A stretch of DNA of 64,000 bases from Arthrobacter sp. B3I9 (GCF_030816935.1 NZ_JAUSYO010000001.1:2232001-2296000), one strand, 5' to 3'. Positions 45,784-54,719 are shown, counted from the stretch's first letter. The notes: a model not told the origin generated them from the sequence alone. Made by a program: numbers and translations.

Positions 45784-46980
45784 ATGACGGTCTACCTGAG
45801 GTCCCTGGAAACTGCTGTTCCGCCAACTGTCCTGATCCAAACCGAGGCGCGCGACGTCTTTGCCGCCCAGCCCGGGCTCACGCGTCTCGGCTCGCGCCTG
45901 GTCAGCACGTGCTTCGACTCGGCCGCCATTGACACCCGGTACACGGCCGTCGAGGAACTCACCACGGCCAGCCGTTCGGACAACCCGCGGTTCTTCGACC
46001 CGGCCACCGGCCTGCTGCTGAGCCCCAGCACCAAAGTCCGGAATGACATCTTCGCCACCGAGGCCACCAAGCTCTTCATCGAGGCTGCCCGGAAAGCCCT
46101 CGACGCCTGCTCAGGAATCGATCTACTTGACATAACTCATCTCGTGACCGTCTCCTGTACCGGATTCTACAATCCCGGCCCGGACTACAAGATCGTCCGA
46201 GCCTTGGGACTGAACCCTGCCGTCCAGCGCTATCATCTCGGCTTCATGGGCTGCTACGCCGCATTCCCCGCGCTGCGGGCGGCGAAGTCCTTCTGCGAGG
46301 CGGACCCGGACGCCGTCGTGCTGGTGGTCTGCGCCGAGCTCTGCTCCCTGCACGTGCGGACCTCGAACGATCCTGACACCATCATGGGCTCGGCCCTGTT
46401 CGCGGACGGTGCCGCAGCGGCCGTCATCAGTGCCCGGGACATCCCGAACGAACCGGCGCTCCTGCAGCTGGACCACTTCGAAACGGTCCTGACCCCGGTC
46501 GGCGAGGAGTCGATGGCCTGGAACATCGGCGACCAGGGCTTCGAGATGGTCCTTGGCAACTACGTCCCGCACATCATCGATGACCACATCATCGGCGCCC
46601 TGGAACCGCTGCTGTCCCGGGAGGCTTCCCTGCTCGGACTCCCCTACCGCGACATCCGGCACTGGGCCATCCATCCCGGCGGCCGCAGCATCCTGGACAA
46701 GGTCCAGTCCAGGCTCGAGCTCAGCGACGAGCAGCTGGTGCCGGCCCGCGAAACCCTCCGGAACTTCGGCAACATGAGCAGCGCTACGGTCCTGTTCGTG
46801 ATCAAGCACATCCTGGATCTTCCGCCGGAGGACGGCGACGGGTGGATCTGTTCCATGGCGTTCGGACCCGGCCTGACGGTGGAAACGGCGCTCTTCACGA
46901 AGCTCAGTGACACTCCCGCCGCGGCAACCGCCCCGGCACTCCGGAGCGCCGCCGCCCAGCCGGAAACCGCGTTGGCCTGA
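45784..46980 (+). CDS. Type III polyketide synthase (alkylresorcinol/alkylpyrone type)
   Basis: Iterative homodimeric ketosynthase of 398 residues that extends an acyl-CoA with malonyl-CoA and cyclises the chain. The triad Cys157 (GFMGCYAAF), His297 (HWAIHPGG) and Asn330 (GNMSSAT) is complete. It is the first gene of a three-gene operon followed by a methyltransferase and a flavin monooxygenase, the order of srsABC in Streptomyces griseus, which makes methylated and oxidised phenolic lipids. Confidence 0.93.
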   Translation: MTVYLRSLETAVPPTVLIQTEARDVFAAQPGLTRLGSRLVSTCFDSAAIDTRYTAVEELTTASRSDNPRFFDPATGLLLSPSTKVRNDIFATEATKLFIEAARKALDACSGIDLLDITHLVTVSCTGFYNPGPDYKIVRALGLNPAVQRYHLGFMGCYAAFPALRAAKSFCEADPDAVVLVVCAELCSLHVRTSNDPDTIMGSALFADGAAAAVISARDIPNEPALLQLDHFETVLTPVGEESMAWNIGDQGFEMVLGNYVPHIIDDHIIGALEPLLSREASLLGLPYRDIRHWAIHPGGRSILDKVQSRLELSDEQLVPARETLRNFGNMSSATVLFVIKHILDLPPEDGDGWICSMAFGPGLTVETALFTKLSDTPAAATAPALRSAAAQPETALA

Positions 46981-46990
46981 TGGCTGGAAC

Positions 46991-47689
46991 GTGAAGCTCC
47001 TGCCCGAACGCGCGGCCGGCGCCGTCGAGCAGATGGACCTGCCCGGTTGCGACCCTGCCCGGCTGGACCGCACCTACGCGCAGTTTGCGCTGGTCAACAG
47101 GGTTGTTGCCGGCTGGCGCGGCATCTACCTCCGTCATCTCAGGCCCCGGCTCCGGGCCGGTCCGGCCACCCTCCTCGACGTCGGTTGCGGCGGCGGGGAC
47201 GTGTCGGTGTTGCTGGCCCGGTGGGCAGCCCGCGATGGGCTGCGGCTTGAGATCACGGCCATAGATCCGGACCCCCGGGCCAGCCGGTTCGCCGCGGACC
47301 ACCACGCGTCCGCGGGCGTGATGTTCCGGCAGGCGACCTCATCCGCTCTGGTCAGGGAGGGCCGCAGCTACGACTTCGTTGTGTCCAACCACGTCCTCCA
47401 CCACCTCGCTGCGGACGAGTTCCCGGCGTTCCTGGCCGACTCGGCAGCGCTCTGCCACGGACGCGTGATCCACAGTGACCTGCGGCGCAGCGCGGTGGCC
47501 TATGCACTCTTCTTCGCGGGCTCCTGGCCGATGACCGGTTCCTTTATCCGGCAGGACGGGCTGACCTCCATCCGGCGGAGCTACACTACGGCGGAGTTGC
47601 GCGACGCCGCTCCCCCGGGCTGGACGGTGGCACGCAGCGCTCCCTTCCGCAACCTGCTGATCCTCTCCAAGGGTGCCGGAGTTGCCTGA
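46991..47689 (+). CDS. Class I SAM methyltransferase (SrsB-like)
   Basis: 232 residues; SAM loop LLDVGCGGGDVSVLLARW (near residue 60), acidic ITAIDPDP and FVVSNHVLHHL motifs. GTG 46991 starts 10 nt after the synthase stop; the upstream frame is the synthase shadow. By position it would methylate the resorcinol product of the synthase. The C-terminus overlaps the next gene by 17 nt. Confidence 0.88.
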   Translation: MKLLPERAAGAVEQMDLPGCDPARLDRTYAQFALVNRVVAGWRGIYLRHLRPRLRAGPATLLDVGCGGGDVSVLLARWAARDGLRLEITAIDPDPRASRFAADHHASAGVMFRQATSSALVREGRSYDFVVSNHVLHHLAADEFPAFLADSAALCHGRVIHSDLRRSAVAYALFFAGSWPMTGSFIRQDGLTSIRRSYTTAELRDAAPPGWTVARSAPFRNLLILSKGAGVA

Positions 47690-48839
47690 GGTCCTGATCA
47701 TCGGCGGCGGCCCGGTCGGCCTGTTCATGGCCACGTTGCTGCTGCAGGATGGCGTGCGGGTGCGGGTCCTCGAACAGCGGTCCGCGCCCGATCCGCACTC
47801 CAGGGCGATCGGCATCCACCCGCCTGCGCTGGATGTATTGCAGCAGGTCGGCGTTGCCGAGGACCTCGTTGCCGAAGGGGTCCGGATCCGCCGCGGGATC
47901 GCCGTCGACGGCGGACGGCAGCTCGCCGAAATGAACTTTGACGGCGTCTCGGCGACCTTTCCCTTCGTCCTGGCCCTTCCCCAGTGCCGGACCGAGGCGG
48001 CCCTGGAACGCCGCGTCCGGGAACTCGATCCCGGGGCACTGCTTCGCCGTGTCCGGCTCACCGGACTGCACGACGACGGCGCCCGGGTCACGGTGACCGG
48101 CGCTTCACCTGCCGGGCAGGTGCGGTATTCGGCGGCACTCGTGATCGCCGCCGACGGCGTCCGGTCCGCCGTGCGGGCGCTGCAGGGGACGGCCGTGAAG
48201 GCGAAGGACTATTCCGACAGCTACCTGATGGGCGACTTCGCCGACGCCACCTGCCTCGGTACGGATGCGGCGCTCTTCCTGGCGCCGGCGGGGATCGTCG
48301 AGTCGTTCCCGCTGCCCGGCGGGCTGCGCCGCTGGGTGGTCCGGCTCGACAGGACAGACGCGCAACGGACGGCCGCGCAGCCCAACCGTGACCAGGTCCG
48401 GTGGCTGGTGGAGCGCATCCGGGAGCGCACCGGAACCTACGTCGACGGCGGCAGCAACAGCATGCTCAGCAGCTTCGGTGTGCGGTCCCGGCTGGCACGC
48501 CGGATGGTCACCGGACGGACGGTCCTGATCGGCGACGCCGCCCATGAAATCAGTCCCATTGGAGGGCAGGGCATGAACCTGGGCTGGCTCGACGGCGTCG
48601 CGCTGGCCCCGCTCGTGCTCGCCGCCGTGCGCGGTGCGGACGTCGAAGCCGAGCTGCAACGGTTCGAACGCACCCGTATGGCGGCGGCCGTGAGGGCAAC
48701 GCGGCAGGCGGAAATCAACATGGCGCTGGGCCGGCCCCTCGGCAGGACGCTGCTCGGCATCAGAAACCACGCCATCGCCCGGGCCGCTGCCGTGCCTGCC
48801 GTGAACGCGTTTGTGGCCCGCCGTTTCACCATGCAGTAA
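47673..48839 (+). CDS. FAD-dependent monooxygenase (SrsC-like)
   Basis: PHBH-type aromatic hydroxylase of 388 residues: VLIIGGGPVGLFMATLL Rossmann motif at the start, ADGVRSAVR in the middle and VLIGDAAHEISPIGGQGMN near residue 285. GTG start 17 nt inside the methyltransferase gene. It would hydroxylate the alkylresorcinol, leading to an alkylquinone. The C-terminus is slightly basic and alanine-rich, and may contact membrane. Confidence 0.88.
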   Translation: MPELPEVLIIGGGPVGLFMATLLLQDGVRVRVLEQRSAPDPHSRAIGIHPPALDVLQQVGVAEDLVAEGVRIRRGIAVDGGRQLAEMNFDGVSATFPFVLALPQCRTEAALERRVRELDPGALLRRVRLTGLHDDGARVTVTGASPAGQVRYSAALVIAADGVRSAVRALQGTAVKAKDYSDSYLMGDFADATCLGTDAALFLAPAGIVESFPLPGGLRRWVVRLDRTDAQRTAAQPNRDQVRWLVERIRERTGTYVDGGSNSMLSSFGVRSRLARRMVTGRTVLIGDAAHEISPIGGQGMNLGWLDGVALAPLVLAAVRGADVEAELQRFERTRMAAAVRATRQAEINMALGRPLGRTLLGIRNHAIARAAAVPAVNAFVARRFTMQ

Positions 48840-48904
48840 GCCGGGCCGCTCCACCGTGCGGGCCGGTCCCGGTACCAAGCCCTGTCCCGGTCTTAGACTG
48901 GGGC

Positions 48905-49885
48905 ATGGTCCGCCTCTCCATGAAGCCGCGCCGCTCCCGGATGCCCCGGCGCAACGTGTGGGCGGCTGCGGCCGTGACGGGCCTGCTTGCGCTCGTGCCG
49001 GCGTGCAGCGCAGGCGGCGGGCCGGCGCCCGGGACGCCGTCTGGAACTGCATCCGGAACAGCCTTGGAGGAAGCGCAACCGGACGTCCGGGTCACCGCTC
49101 AGGTCAACCAGCTCCGCGACAACTACAGCAAGCAGATCGTCTCGATCGAGCTCACCAATACCTCCGATACCGTACTGACCGTGGTAGGTGCGCGCCTCGA
49201 AAGTGCTCTGTTTACAGACGGGATCAGCTGGCAGCCCTCCCCGGGCGGGATCGAGCTTCCACCGGGCCAGACCAAGAGCCTCCCGGCGCAATTGCCTGCC
49301 CCGGTCTGTGAAGCCGCCGGGCGGGGCGCAGCAGCGCCCACCGTCGCCGTTCGGATTGCGCCGGCCTCAAGCCCGGCATCTTCCCCGGATTCCGCCGCCC
49401 CGGAGAGTTCCGTTAAGGCGTCGGACCCCTACGGAGTCCTCGCGCGGAACAACACCGAAATGTGCCTCTCGCAGGCGGCATACGCAGTGGCAAGATTCCG
49501 GCTGGATCCCGGTTTGGAGGTCGCACCGGACGGACGCACCGCCGTCGTGCGTCTCCTCATCACACCACGGGAAAGCGGGACGGGCAGTGATGCCGGTTCC
49601 CTGACGGTGGTCAGGATCGACGGCACAACGCTCCTGGCAGAGGATGCAGCGGACCCCTGGCCCCACGACGTCCCGGTGCGTGCCGGCGGCGAAAGCCGCG
49701 AATTCCGGCTCGGGATCCGGCCCGCGCGTTGTGATCCGCATGCCGTCGCGGAGGACAAGGTGGGGACGCTCCTGCCGCTCCGGGTGACGGTCGCGGGGCG
49801 CGATGGAGTCTTGAAAGTCGACGCGGGACCGGTGCTCCGGGGCCGGATTTATGACTTTGTGACCGCGGCCTGCACACACCAGTAG
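48905..49885 (+). CDS. Probable lipoprotein of unknown function
   Basis: 326 residues with an N-terminal basic region, hydrophobic segment and lipobox VPAC (Cys34), then a Ser/Pro/Thr linker and two beta-rich repeats-like halves (SIELTNTSDTVLTVVGARLES; RLLITPRESGTGS). Two Cys pairs may form disulfides. No family recognised; probably surface-exposed. A TAGACT box ends 5 nt before ATG 48905 (possible leaderless start). Confidence 0.7.
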   Translation: MVRLSMKPRRSRMPRRNVWAAAAVTGLLALVPACSAGGGPAPGTPSGTASGTALEEAQPDVRVTAQVNQLRDNYSKQIVSIELTNTSDTVLTVVGARLESALFTDGISWQPSPGGIELPPGQTKSLPAQLPAPVCEAAGRGAAAPTVAVRIAPASSPASSPDSAAPESSVKASDPYGVLARNNTEMCLSQAAYAVARFRLDPGLEVAPDGRTAVVRLLITPRESGTGSDAGSLTVVRIDGTTLLAEDAADPWPHDVPVRAGGESREFRLGIRPARCDPHAVAEDKVGTLLPLRVTVAGRDGVLKVDAGPVLRGRIYDFVTAACTHQ

Positions 49886-49888
49886 GCT
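49883..49888 (+). promoter_or_regulatory. -10 box of def overlapping the upstream stop codon
   Basis: TAGGCT contains the TAG stop of the lipoprotein gene and ends 6 nt before the def ATG, implying a leaderless def mRNA. Confidence 0.5.
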
Positions 49889-49894
49889 GTTTGC

Positions 49895-50581
49895 ATGTCA
49901 GCAGAGGCCAAAGCCACGGACTACAGTGCCGCCCGTATCCAGGAAACCGTCGAGCAGATCCTCACCGCGGGGGTGCTGCCGGCAATCGTGCAGGCGGGCC
50001 ACCCGGTCCTGCGGCAGGTGGCCGCGCCCTTCGACGGCCAGCTCGACGCGGCCGAACTGGGGCAGCTGATCGACCTCCTGCGCAGCGTCATGCACAAAGC
50101 GCCGGGCGTGGGCCTTGCCGCCCCGCAGGTCGGCATCCCGCTGCAGATTGCTGTCCTTGAGGACGAGTTCGAGGTGGACCCGGTCGTCGCCGCCACCCGC
50201 GGCAGGGAGCCGCTGCCGTTCTTCGCGGTGCTCAACCCCTCCTACCGTCCGCTCGGGTCCCTGACCGCCGCGTTCTATGAGGGTTGCCTCTCCGTGAACG
50301 GGCTGCAGGCTGCCGTGTCCCGGCCTGCGTCCGTCCGGCTCGACTTCACGGCCCCGGACGGAAGCCGTCAAGAGCTGGACTTCAGCGGCTGGCAGGCACG
50401 GATTGTCCAGCATGAAACCGACCACCTGCACGGCATCCTGTACCTGGACCGGGCCGAACTCCGCTCCCTCACCACCAACGCCGAATACGCCGCCCGCTGG
50501 GCGCAGCCGGACATCAGCCTCGCGCGCCAGGAACTCGGCTTCCTGCCGGACCCGCAGACGCCCTGGGGCGAGTCGTCCTGA
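49895..50581 (+). CDS. def: Peptide deformylase
   Basis: Removes the formyl group from nascent N-termini. 228 residues with the three motifs GVGLAAPQVG, EGCLSV and QHETDHLHG (metal His residues and catalytic Glu). An N-terminal 30-residue extension and a longer C-terminus fit actinobacterial forms. It is not next to fmt. Confidence 0.95.
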   Translation: MSAEAKATDYSAARIQETVEQILTAGVLPAIVQAGHPVLRQVAAPFDGQLDAAELGQLIDLLRSVMHKAPGVGLAAPQVGIPLQIAVLEDEFEVDPVVAATRGREPLPFFAVLNPSYRPLGSLTAAFYEGCLSVNGLQAAVSRPASVRLDFTAPDGSRQELDFSGWQARIVQHETDHLHGILYLDRAELRSLTTNAEYAARWAQPDISLARQELGFLPDPQTPWGESS

Positions 50582-50644
50582 CGGGCGCCGGGCCGGGGGC
50601 CGCGATGGGGCACGCCGTGGCGTCCGCGGCCTAGGATGGACACC

Positions 50645-51538
50645 ATGCTTTCCGCGTCCCTCGCTTCCCTGCTGTGCCCGGTTTGCCGAGCCGGCTTCGT
50701 GCCGGGCGGGGACCGGACCCTGGTGTGCCGTGCGGGGCACAGTTTCGATGCGGCCAGGCAGGGGTACTTCAATTTCCTGGTCGGAAAGGGAACGGTCTTC
50801 GAAGCAGACGCCGCCGATATGGTGGCGGCCCGGTTTGAATTCCTCTCCGCGGGGCACTACCGGCCGCTGGCCGAGGCCGTGGCTGAGTTCGCCGCCCCGG
50901 CACTGGCCGCACGGCAAAACGCCGGCACCCCGGCCGTAGCCACGGTGCTCGACGCCGGCACCGGGACAGGGCACTATCTCAGGTGCCTGCTGGACCGGGC
51001 GGCTCAGGAAGGAACACTGCCTGACGGAAAGCCGATCGCGGCGATCGGACTGGATATTTCAAAGTTCGCGCTCCGCCGCGCGGCCAAGCTGAACCCCGAG
51101 GCGGTGAACCTGGTCAGTGACGTCTGGCAGCCGCTACCCGTCGCCGACCAAGCGGTCGACGTCGTCACGGTGGTCTTCGCGCCGAGGAATGCGGCGGAGT
51201 TTGCCCGGGTGCTCCGGCCCGGCGGCCGCCTCGTGGTTGTCACACCCCGGCCCGGGCACCTCGCCGAGGTGGCCGGCCAAACCGGCATGCTGGGGATTGA
51301 ACCGGCGAAAGACGAGCGGCTGGCGGCCTCCCTCGAGGCTCATTTCTCCGCGGTCGGCGGCCGCGACCTCGACCTGGGCCTGGCCCTCACCCCCGCCGAG
51401 GTAGCTAGGCTTGCGCTGATGGGTCCGGCCGGCCACCATCTTGACCGGGGCGCCCTCGACGCGCTGGCTGCTGCCCTTCCCCCGCTGACTGCCGTCTCCG
51501 CCTGCTTCCGGATCAGCCTCTTCGAACCGCGCTCCTGA
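50645..51538 (+). CDS. RlmA-like 23S rRNA (guanine) methyltransferase
   Basis: 297 residues: zinc finger CPVC...CRAGH near 14-37 followed by DAARQGYFNFL, then a SAM fold with LDAGTGTGHYL. This is the RlmA/TlrB/MyrA group; target G745 or G748 cannot be told by sequence. ATG 50645 is preferred over 50636 because TAGGAT ends 7 nt upstream of it. Confidence 0.87.
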   Translation: MLSASLASLLCPVCRAGFVPGGDRTLVCRAGHSFDAARQGYFNFLVGKGTVFEADAADMVAARFEFLSAGHYRPLAEAVAEFAAPALAARQNAGTPAVATVLDAGTGTGHYLRCLLDRAAQEGTLPDGKPIAAIGLDISKFALRRAAKLNPEAVNLVSDVWQPLPVADQAVDVVTVVFAPRNAAEFARVLRPGGRLVVVTPRPGHLAEVAGQTGMLGIEPAKDERLAASLEAHFSAVGGRDLDLGLALTPAEVARLALMGPAGHHLDRGALDALAAALPPLTAVSACFRISLFEPRS

Positions 51539-51689
51539 CATTGTTCTGCCTGGAGCCGCCACGTAACGACTTGGCCACGTTGCCGAACTAGTGTCCGCGG
51601 CCCGCCGTTGTCCGCCCCCTTCGGCTTAGGATGGAAGCACAGTTACGGAGGGCCTGCGCAGACAGGCCCCCGGGGCGAAGGGGGAACGG

Positions 51690-52151
51690 ATGTTCGACTG
51701 GCTGGCCGAAAACTGGTGGGCGTTGTGGCTCACGGGCTTCCTGGCATTCGCCGTGGTGGAGATGATCACACTCGACCTCTTCTTCATCATGCTCGGCGGC
51801 GGCGCCCTGGCCGGACTGCTCGCCGACTTCGCCGGAGCGGACCTCTGGCTCCAGATCGTCGCCTTCTGCGTCGTTTCCCTTCTCATGATCGGCTTCGTGC
51901 GGCCCGTCGCCCTCAAGCATCTGAACCGCGGCCCGGCAGAGCAGCGCAGCAACATCGAACGCCTGATCGGCGAGACCGCCCTGGTCATGGAACCGGTCAC
52001 CCGCAGCGGCGGCCTGGTCAAGATCGGCGGTGACGTCTGGAGCGCGCGCTCGGAAGCGGGAGTTCTCGCCCCGGGCCAGCACGCCGTCGTCAGCGCCATC
52101 GAGGGTGCCACCGCCGTCGTGGCCCCGCAGCCGGAAACGGCCAGCCCGTAG
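51690..52151 (+). CDS. NfeD family membrane protein
   Basis: 153 residues: three or four transmembrane helices (about 10-80) and a C-terminal OB fold (LIGETALVMEPV, VKIGGDVWSARSEAG). NfeD proteins partner SPFH/stomatin proteins, and the next gene is one. GGGGG 5 nt before the ATG. The leader has a GGGCCTG-CAGGCCC hairpin (about 51652-51671). Confidence 0.9.
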   Translation: MFDWLAENWWALWLTGFLAFAVVEMITLDLFFIMLGGGALAGLLADFAGADLWLQIVAFCVVSLLMIGFVRPVALKHLNRGPAEQRSNIERLIGETALVMEPVTRSGGLVKIGGDVWSARSEAGVLAPGQHAVVSAIEGATAVVAPQPETASP

Positions 52152-52202
52152 GCGCCCCCGAAAAGGTGGCCGGACTCCGGAAAAAGACTTCCCGTCGCCA
52201 AG

Positions 52203-52243
52203 ACGGCGGCGGGACCCACGCGGCAGAGATCCCGCCGCCGTCA
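52203..52243 (+). terminator. Hairpin between nfeD and the SPFH gene
   Basis: Perfect 13-bp stem (52203-52215 with 52231-52243) with a 15-nt loop. No T run; it may only attenuate transcription into the next gene, which is normally co-expressed with nfeD. Confidence 0.5.
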
Positions 52244-52277
52244 TAGCAGGACCACATAATTGGGGAAAAGGTGAGGT

Positions 52278-53294
52278 ATGGATATCGCAGTCGCTATTGT
52301 GCTGCTAGTACTCGTTGCGTTCGTAATAATCGTGCTGGTGCGCTCCGTGCGGATTGTCCCGCAGGCGCGGGCCGGCGTCGTCGAACGGCTCGGCAAGTAC
52401 CAACGCACCCTCAACCCCGGCCTCACCATCCTGGTCCCCTTCGTGGACCGGCTGCTGCCGCTGCTGGACCTGCGCGAACAGGTGGTCTCTTTCCCGCCGC
52501 AGCCGGTGATCACGGAAGACAACCTGGTGGTCTCGATCGACACTGTGGTCTACTTCCAGGTCACGGACGCCCGCGCCGCGACGTATGAAATCGCCAACTA
52601 CATCCAGGCCGTCGAGCAGCTCACGACGACGACGCTCCGCAACGTCGTCGGCGGGCTGAACCTCGAAGAGGCCCTCACCTCCCGTGACCAGATCAACGGC
52701 CAGCTGCGCGGAGTGCTTGATGAAGCCACCGGCCGCTGGGGCATCCGCGTCTCCCGGGTGGAGCTCAAGGCGATTGACCCGCCCCACTCGATCCAGGATT
52801 CGATGGAAAAGCAGATGCGCGCCGAGCGTGACCGCCGGGCTGCCATCCTGACGGCGGAAGGCACCAAGCAGTCTGCCATCCTGACGGCCGAAGGCCAGCG
52901 CCAGTCCTCCATCCTGAAGGCTGAAGGTGACGCGAAGGCGGCGATCCTGCGCGCCGACGGTGAGGCACAGGCGATCCAGAAGGTGTTCGACGCCATCCAC
53001 AAGGGGAACCCGGACAATAAGCTCCTGGCATACCAGTACCTGCAGACGCTCCCGAAAATCGCCGAGGGGTCGTCCAACAAGCTCTGGATCATCCCAAGCG
53101 AGGTGGGCGAGGCCCTGAAGGGAATCGGCAACGCCCTAGGTGGAGCGGTTTCAGGCCAGGCCTCTGACGGACTGTTCGGCCCGGATTCCAACGGCCGTGA
53201 GCCCGCCACCGCCGCGCCGGCGGCAGGTGCTGTGGGTACGGAAGCCGTCGCCCCTTCCGCCGGTCCCACTCCCCCGGCCCGTCCGCCGAGCTAG
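52278..53294 (+). CDS. SPFH/band 7 family protein (stomatin-like)
   Basis: 338 residues: N-terminal membrane anchor (about 2-24), SPFH domain (about 28-190), then a coiled region with short repeats of the form ILTAEG.RQS (residues about 193-235), and a Pro/Ala-rich tail. With NfeD it probably forms membrane microdomain assemblies. ATG start with GAGG at 8 nt. Confidence 0.92.
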   Translation: MDIAVAIVLLVLVAFVIIVLVRSVRIVPQARAGVVERLGKYQRTLNPGLTILVPFVDRLLPLLDLREQVVSFPPQPVITEDNLVVSIDTVVYFQVTDARAATYEIANYIQAVEQLTTTTLRNVVGGLNLEEALTSRDQINGQLRGVLDEATGRWGIRVSRVELKAIDPPHSIQDSMEKQMRAERDRRAAILTAEGTKQSAILTAEGQRQSSILKAEGDAKAAILRADGEAQAIQKVFDAIHKGNPDNKLLAYQYLQTLPKIAEGSSNKLWIIPSEVGEALKGIGNALGGAVSGQASDGLFGPDSNGREPATAAPAAGAVGTEAVAPSAGPTPPARPPS

Positions 53295-53351
53295 GCGCAC
53301 CAGCCATCTATCCGGTATAGTTGTGTATTTGTCCGAAGGGTTCGGCCCGTC

Positions 53352-53378
53352 GGAACAATTACGCTTCGCAAAGCGTTG
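53352..53378 (+). promoter_or_regulatory. Sigma-R-type promoter upstream of rbpA
   Basis: GGAAC (53352-53356), 18-nt spacer, GTTG (53375-53378) matches the Streptomyces sigma-R consensus GGAAT-N18-GTT. rbpA is a known sigma-R target there. A separate housekeeping-like TATAGT is at 53317-53322. No regulator gene is in the window. Confidence 0.7.
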
Positions 53379-53516
53379 AATCCAATGACGATTCAACCGG
53401 TCTTGGCCAGTGGCGCACCACTGGGAGCAACGCAATGCACACAGTAGTCCGGCACGGCCTGACCGCCACCGGATCACGCAGGGCACGGCCCTGTGAACCG
53501 AATAGAGGGAGAAAAG

Positions 53517-53864
53517 ATGAGCGATCGCAGCCTGCGGGGTATGCGCCTTGGCGCACAGAGCATGGAGACCGAATCCGGCGTCGAACCGGCTCCGCGTCAG
53601 CGGGTTGAGTACCGCTGCGAGGACGGCGAGCAGGTTTTCGTGACCTTCTCCTCCGAAGCGGAGATCCCCCCGGTCTGGGTATCGAAGACGGGCAAGGAAG
53701 CCTTGCTGGTCGATGGCGAACGTCCCGTCAACAGCAACGAGAAGGCCGTCCGCACGCACTGGGACATGCTGCTGGAACGCCGGTCCCTTCCCGAACTTGA
53801 GCAGATCCTCGAAGACCGTCTCACGATCCTGCGTGAACGCCGCGGCGAACGCCGCTCGGCTTAG
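53517..53864 (+). CDS. rbpA: RNA polymerase-binding protein RbpA
   Basis: Actinobacterial transcription factor that binds sigma and stabilises the open complex. 115 residues: N-terminal tail (RSLRGMRLGAQSMETE), core (YRCEDGEQVFVTFSSEAEIPPVW) and sigma-interaction helix (NEKAVRTHWDMLLERRSLPELEQILEDRL). Only one Cys remains in the core, so zinc binding is doubtful, as in several actinobacteria. ATG 53517 has GGGAG upstream. Two hairpins follow. Confidence 0.95.
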   Translation: MSDRSLRGMRLGAQSMETESGVEPAPRQRVEYRCEDGEQVFVTFSSEAEIPPVWVSKTGKEALLVDGERPVNSNEKAVRTHWDMLLERRSLPELEQILEDRLTILRERRGERRSA

Positions 53865-53868
53865 GCGC

Positions 53869-53890
53869 GCGCCAGCCGCACGGCTGGCGC
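53869..53890 (+). terminator. First hairpin after rbpA
   Basis: 10-bp stem (53869-53878 with 53881-53890), 2-nt loop, 5 nt after the stop codon; no T run. Confidence 0.6.
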
Positions 53891-53927
53891 CCCACGGCGG
53901 AGGCCGCAAGGCTCAAGCCGTAATTTA

Positions 53928-53977
53928 AAAGGGCCGGGCCCGCTCCGTCGTTATTGACGGAGCGGGCCCGGCCCTTT
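53928..53977. terminator. Bidirectional terminator between rbpA and ppm1
   Basis: Perfect 22-bp stem (53928-53949 with 53956-53977) with A and T runs at the outer ends; one of the strongest hairpins in the window. Confidence 0.95.
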
Positions 53978-53984
53978 GCTTGTC

Positions 53985-54719
53985 TTAGAGCGCCTTCTTG
54001 CCGGTCAGTTTGTTCCAGCGGGCCTTCAAGCCCCACCGGGTAACGTTCACCATGGCCTCGACCACGATGTTTCCGCTCATCTTTGACGCGCCGAGTTCCC
54101 GCTCCACAAAAGTAATGGGACGTTCCACGATGGTGAGCCCGAGTTTGGCCACCCGCCAGGCCAGGTCCACCTGGAAGCCGTAACCCACCGAGTCAACGGT
54201 GTCGAGGTTGAGTTTCTCCAGGGTCGCACGGCGGAACGCACGGAAGCCCCCGGTCACATCCTTGATCTTGACGCCCAGCATGATCCGGGCATAGGTGCTG
54301 CCGACGCGGGAGATCGCCTGGCGGTAGAGCGGCCAGTTGACGACGCTGCCGCCGGGAACCCAGCGTGAACCCATGGCGAGGTCGGCACCCTGCTCCACCG
54401 CCTCCAGAAGCTGGGGAAGCTGCTCGGGCTTGTGCGAACCGTCGGCGTCCATTTCCACGAGGACGTCATAGCCCTTCTCCAGGCCCCATTTGAAGCCCGC
54501 GATGTAAGCCGCGCCGAGGCCCGCCTTGCCTGCGCGGTGCAGGACGTGGACCTGGTCGTCCTCGGCGGCGATCCGGTCAGCCAGCCCGCCCGTGCCGTCG
54601 GGGCTGTTGTCGTCGACAACCAGGACGTCGGAAGCCGGCACAGCGGTGCGCAGACGCCCGAGAGTCTTGGGCAACGATTCGAGCTCGTTGTAGGTCGGGA
54701 TGATCGTGAGCACACGCAC
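53985..54719 (-). CDS. ppm1: Polyprenol monophosphomannose synthase (Ppm1-like GT2)
   Basis: Makes polyprenyl-phosphate-mannose, the donor for membrane-side mannosylation. 244 residues of the DPM1/GT2 fold: IIPTYNELESLP, VVDDNSPDGTGG, VEMDADGSHKPEQLP (DAD metal motif) and GSRWVPGG. There is no membrane domain, unlike two-domain forms, so it relies on a partner or peripheral binding. ATG 54719. Upstream promoters are described at 54720-55213. Confidence 0.92.
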   Translation of the reverse strand: MRVLTIIPTYNELESLPKTLGRLRTAVPASDVLVVDDNSPDGTGGLADRIAAEDDQVHVLHRAGKAGLGAAYIAGFKWGLEKGYDVLVEMDADGSHKPEQLPQLLEAVEQGADLAMGSRWVPGGSVVNWPLYRQAISRVGSTYARIMLGVKIKDVTGGFRAFRRATLEKLNLDTVDSVGYGFQVDLAWRVAKLGLTIVERPITFVERELGASKMSGNIVVEAMVNVTRWGLKARWNKLTGKKAL

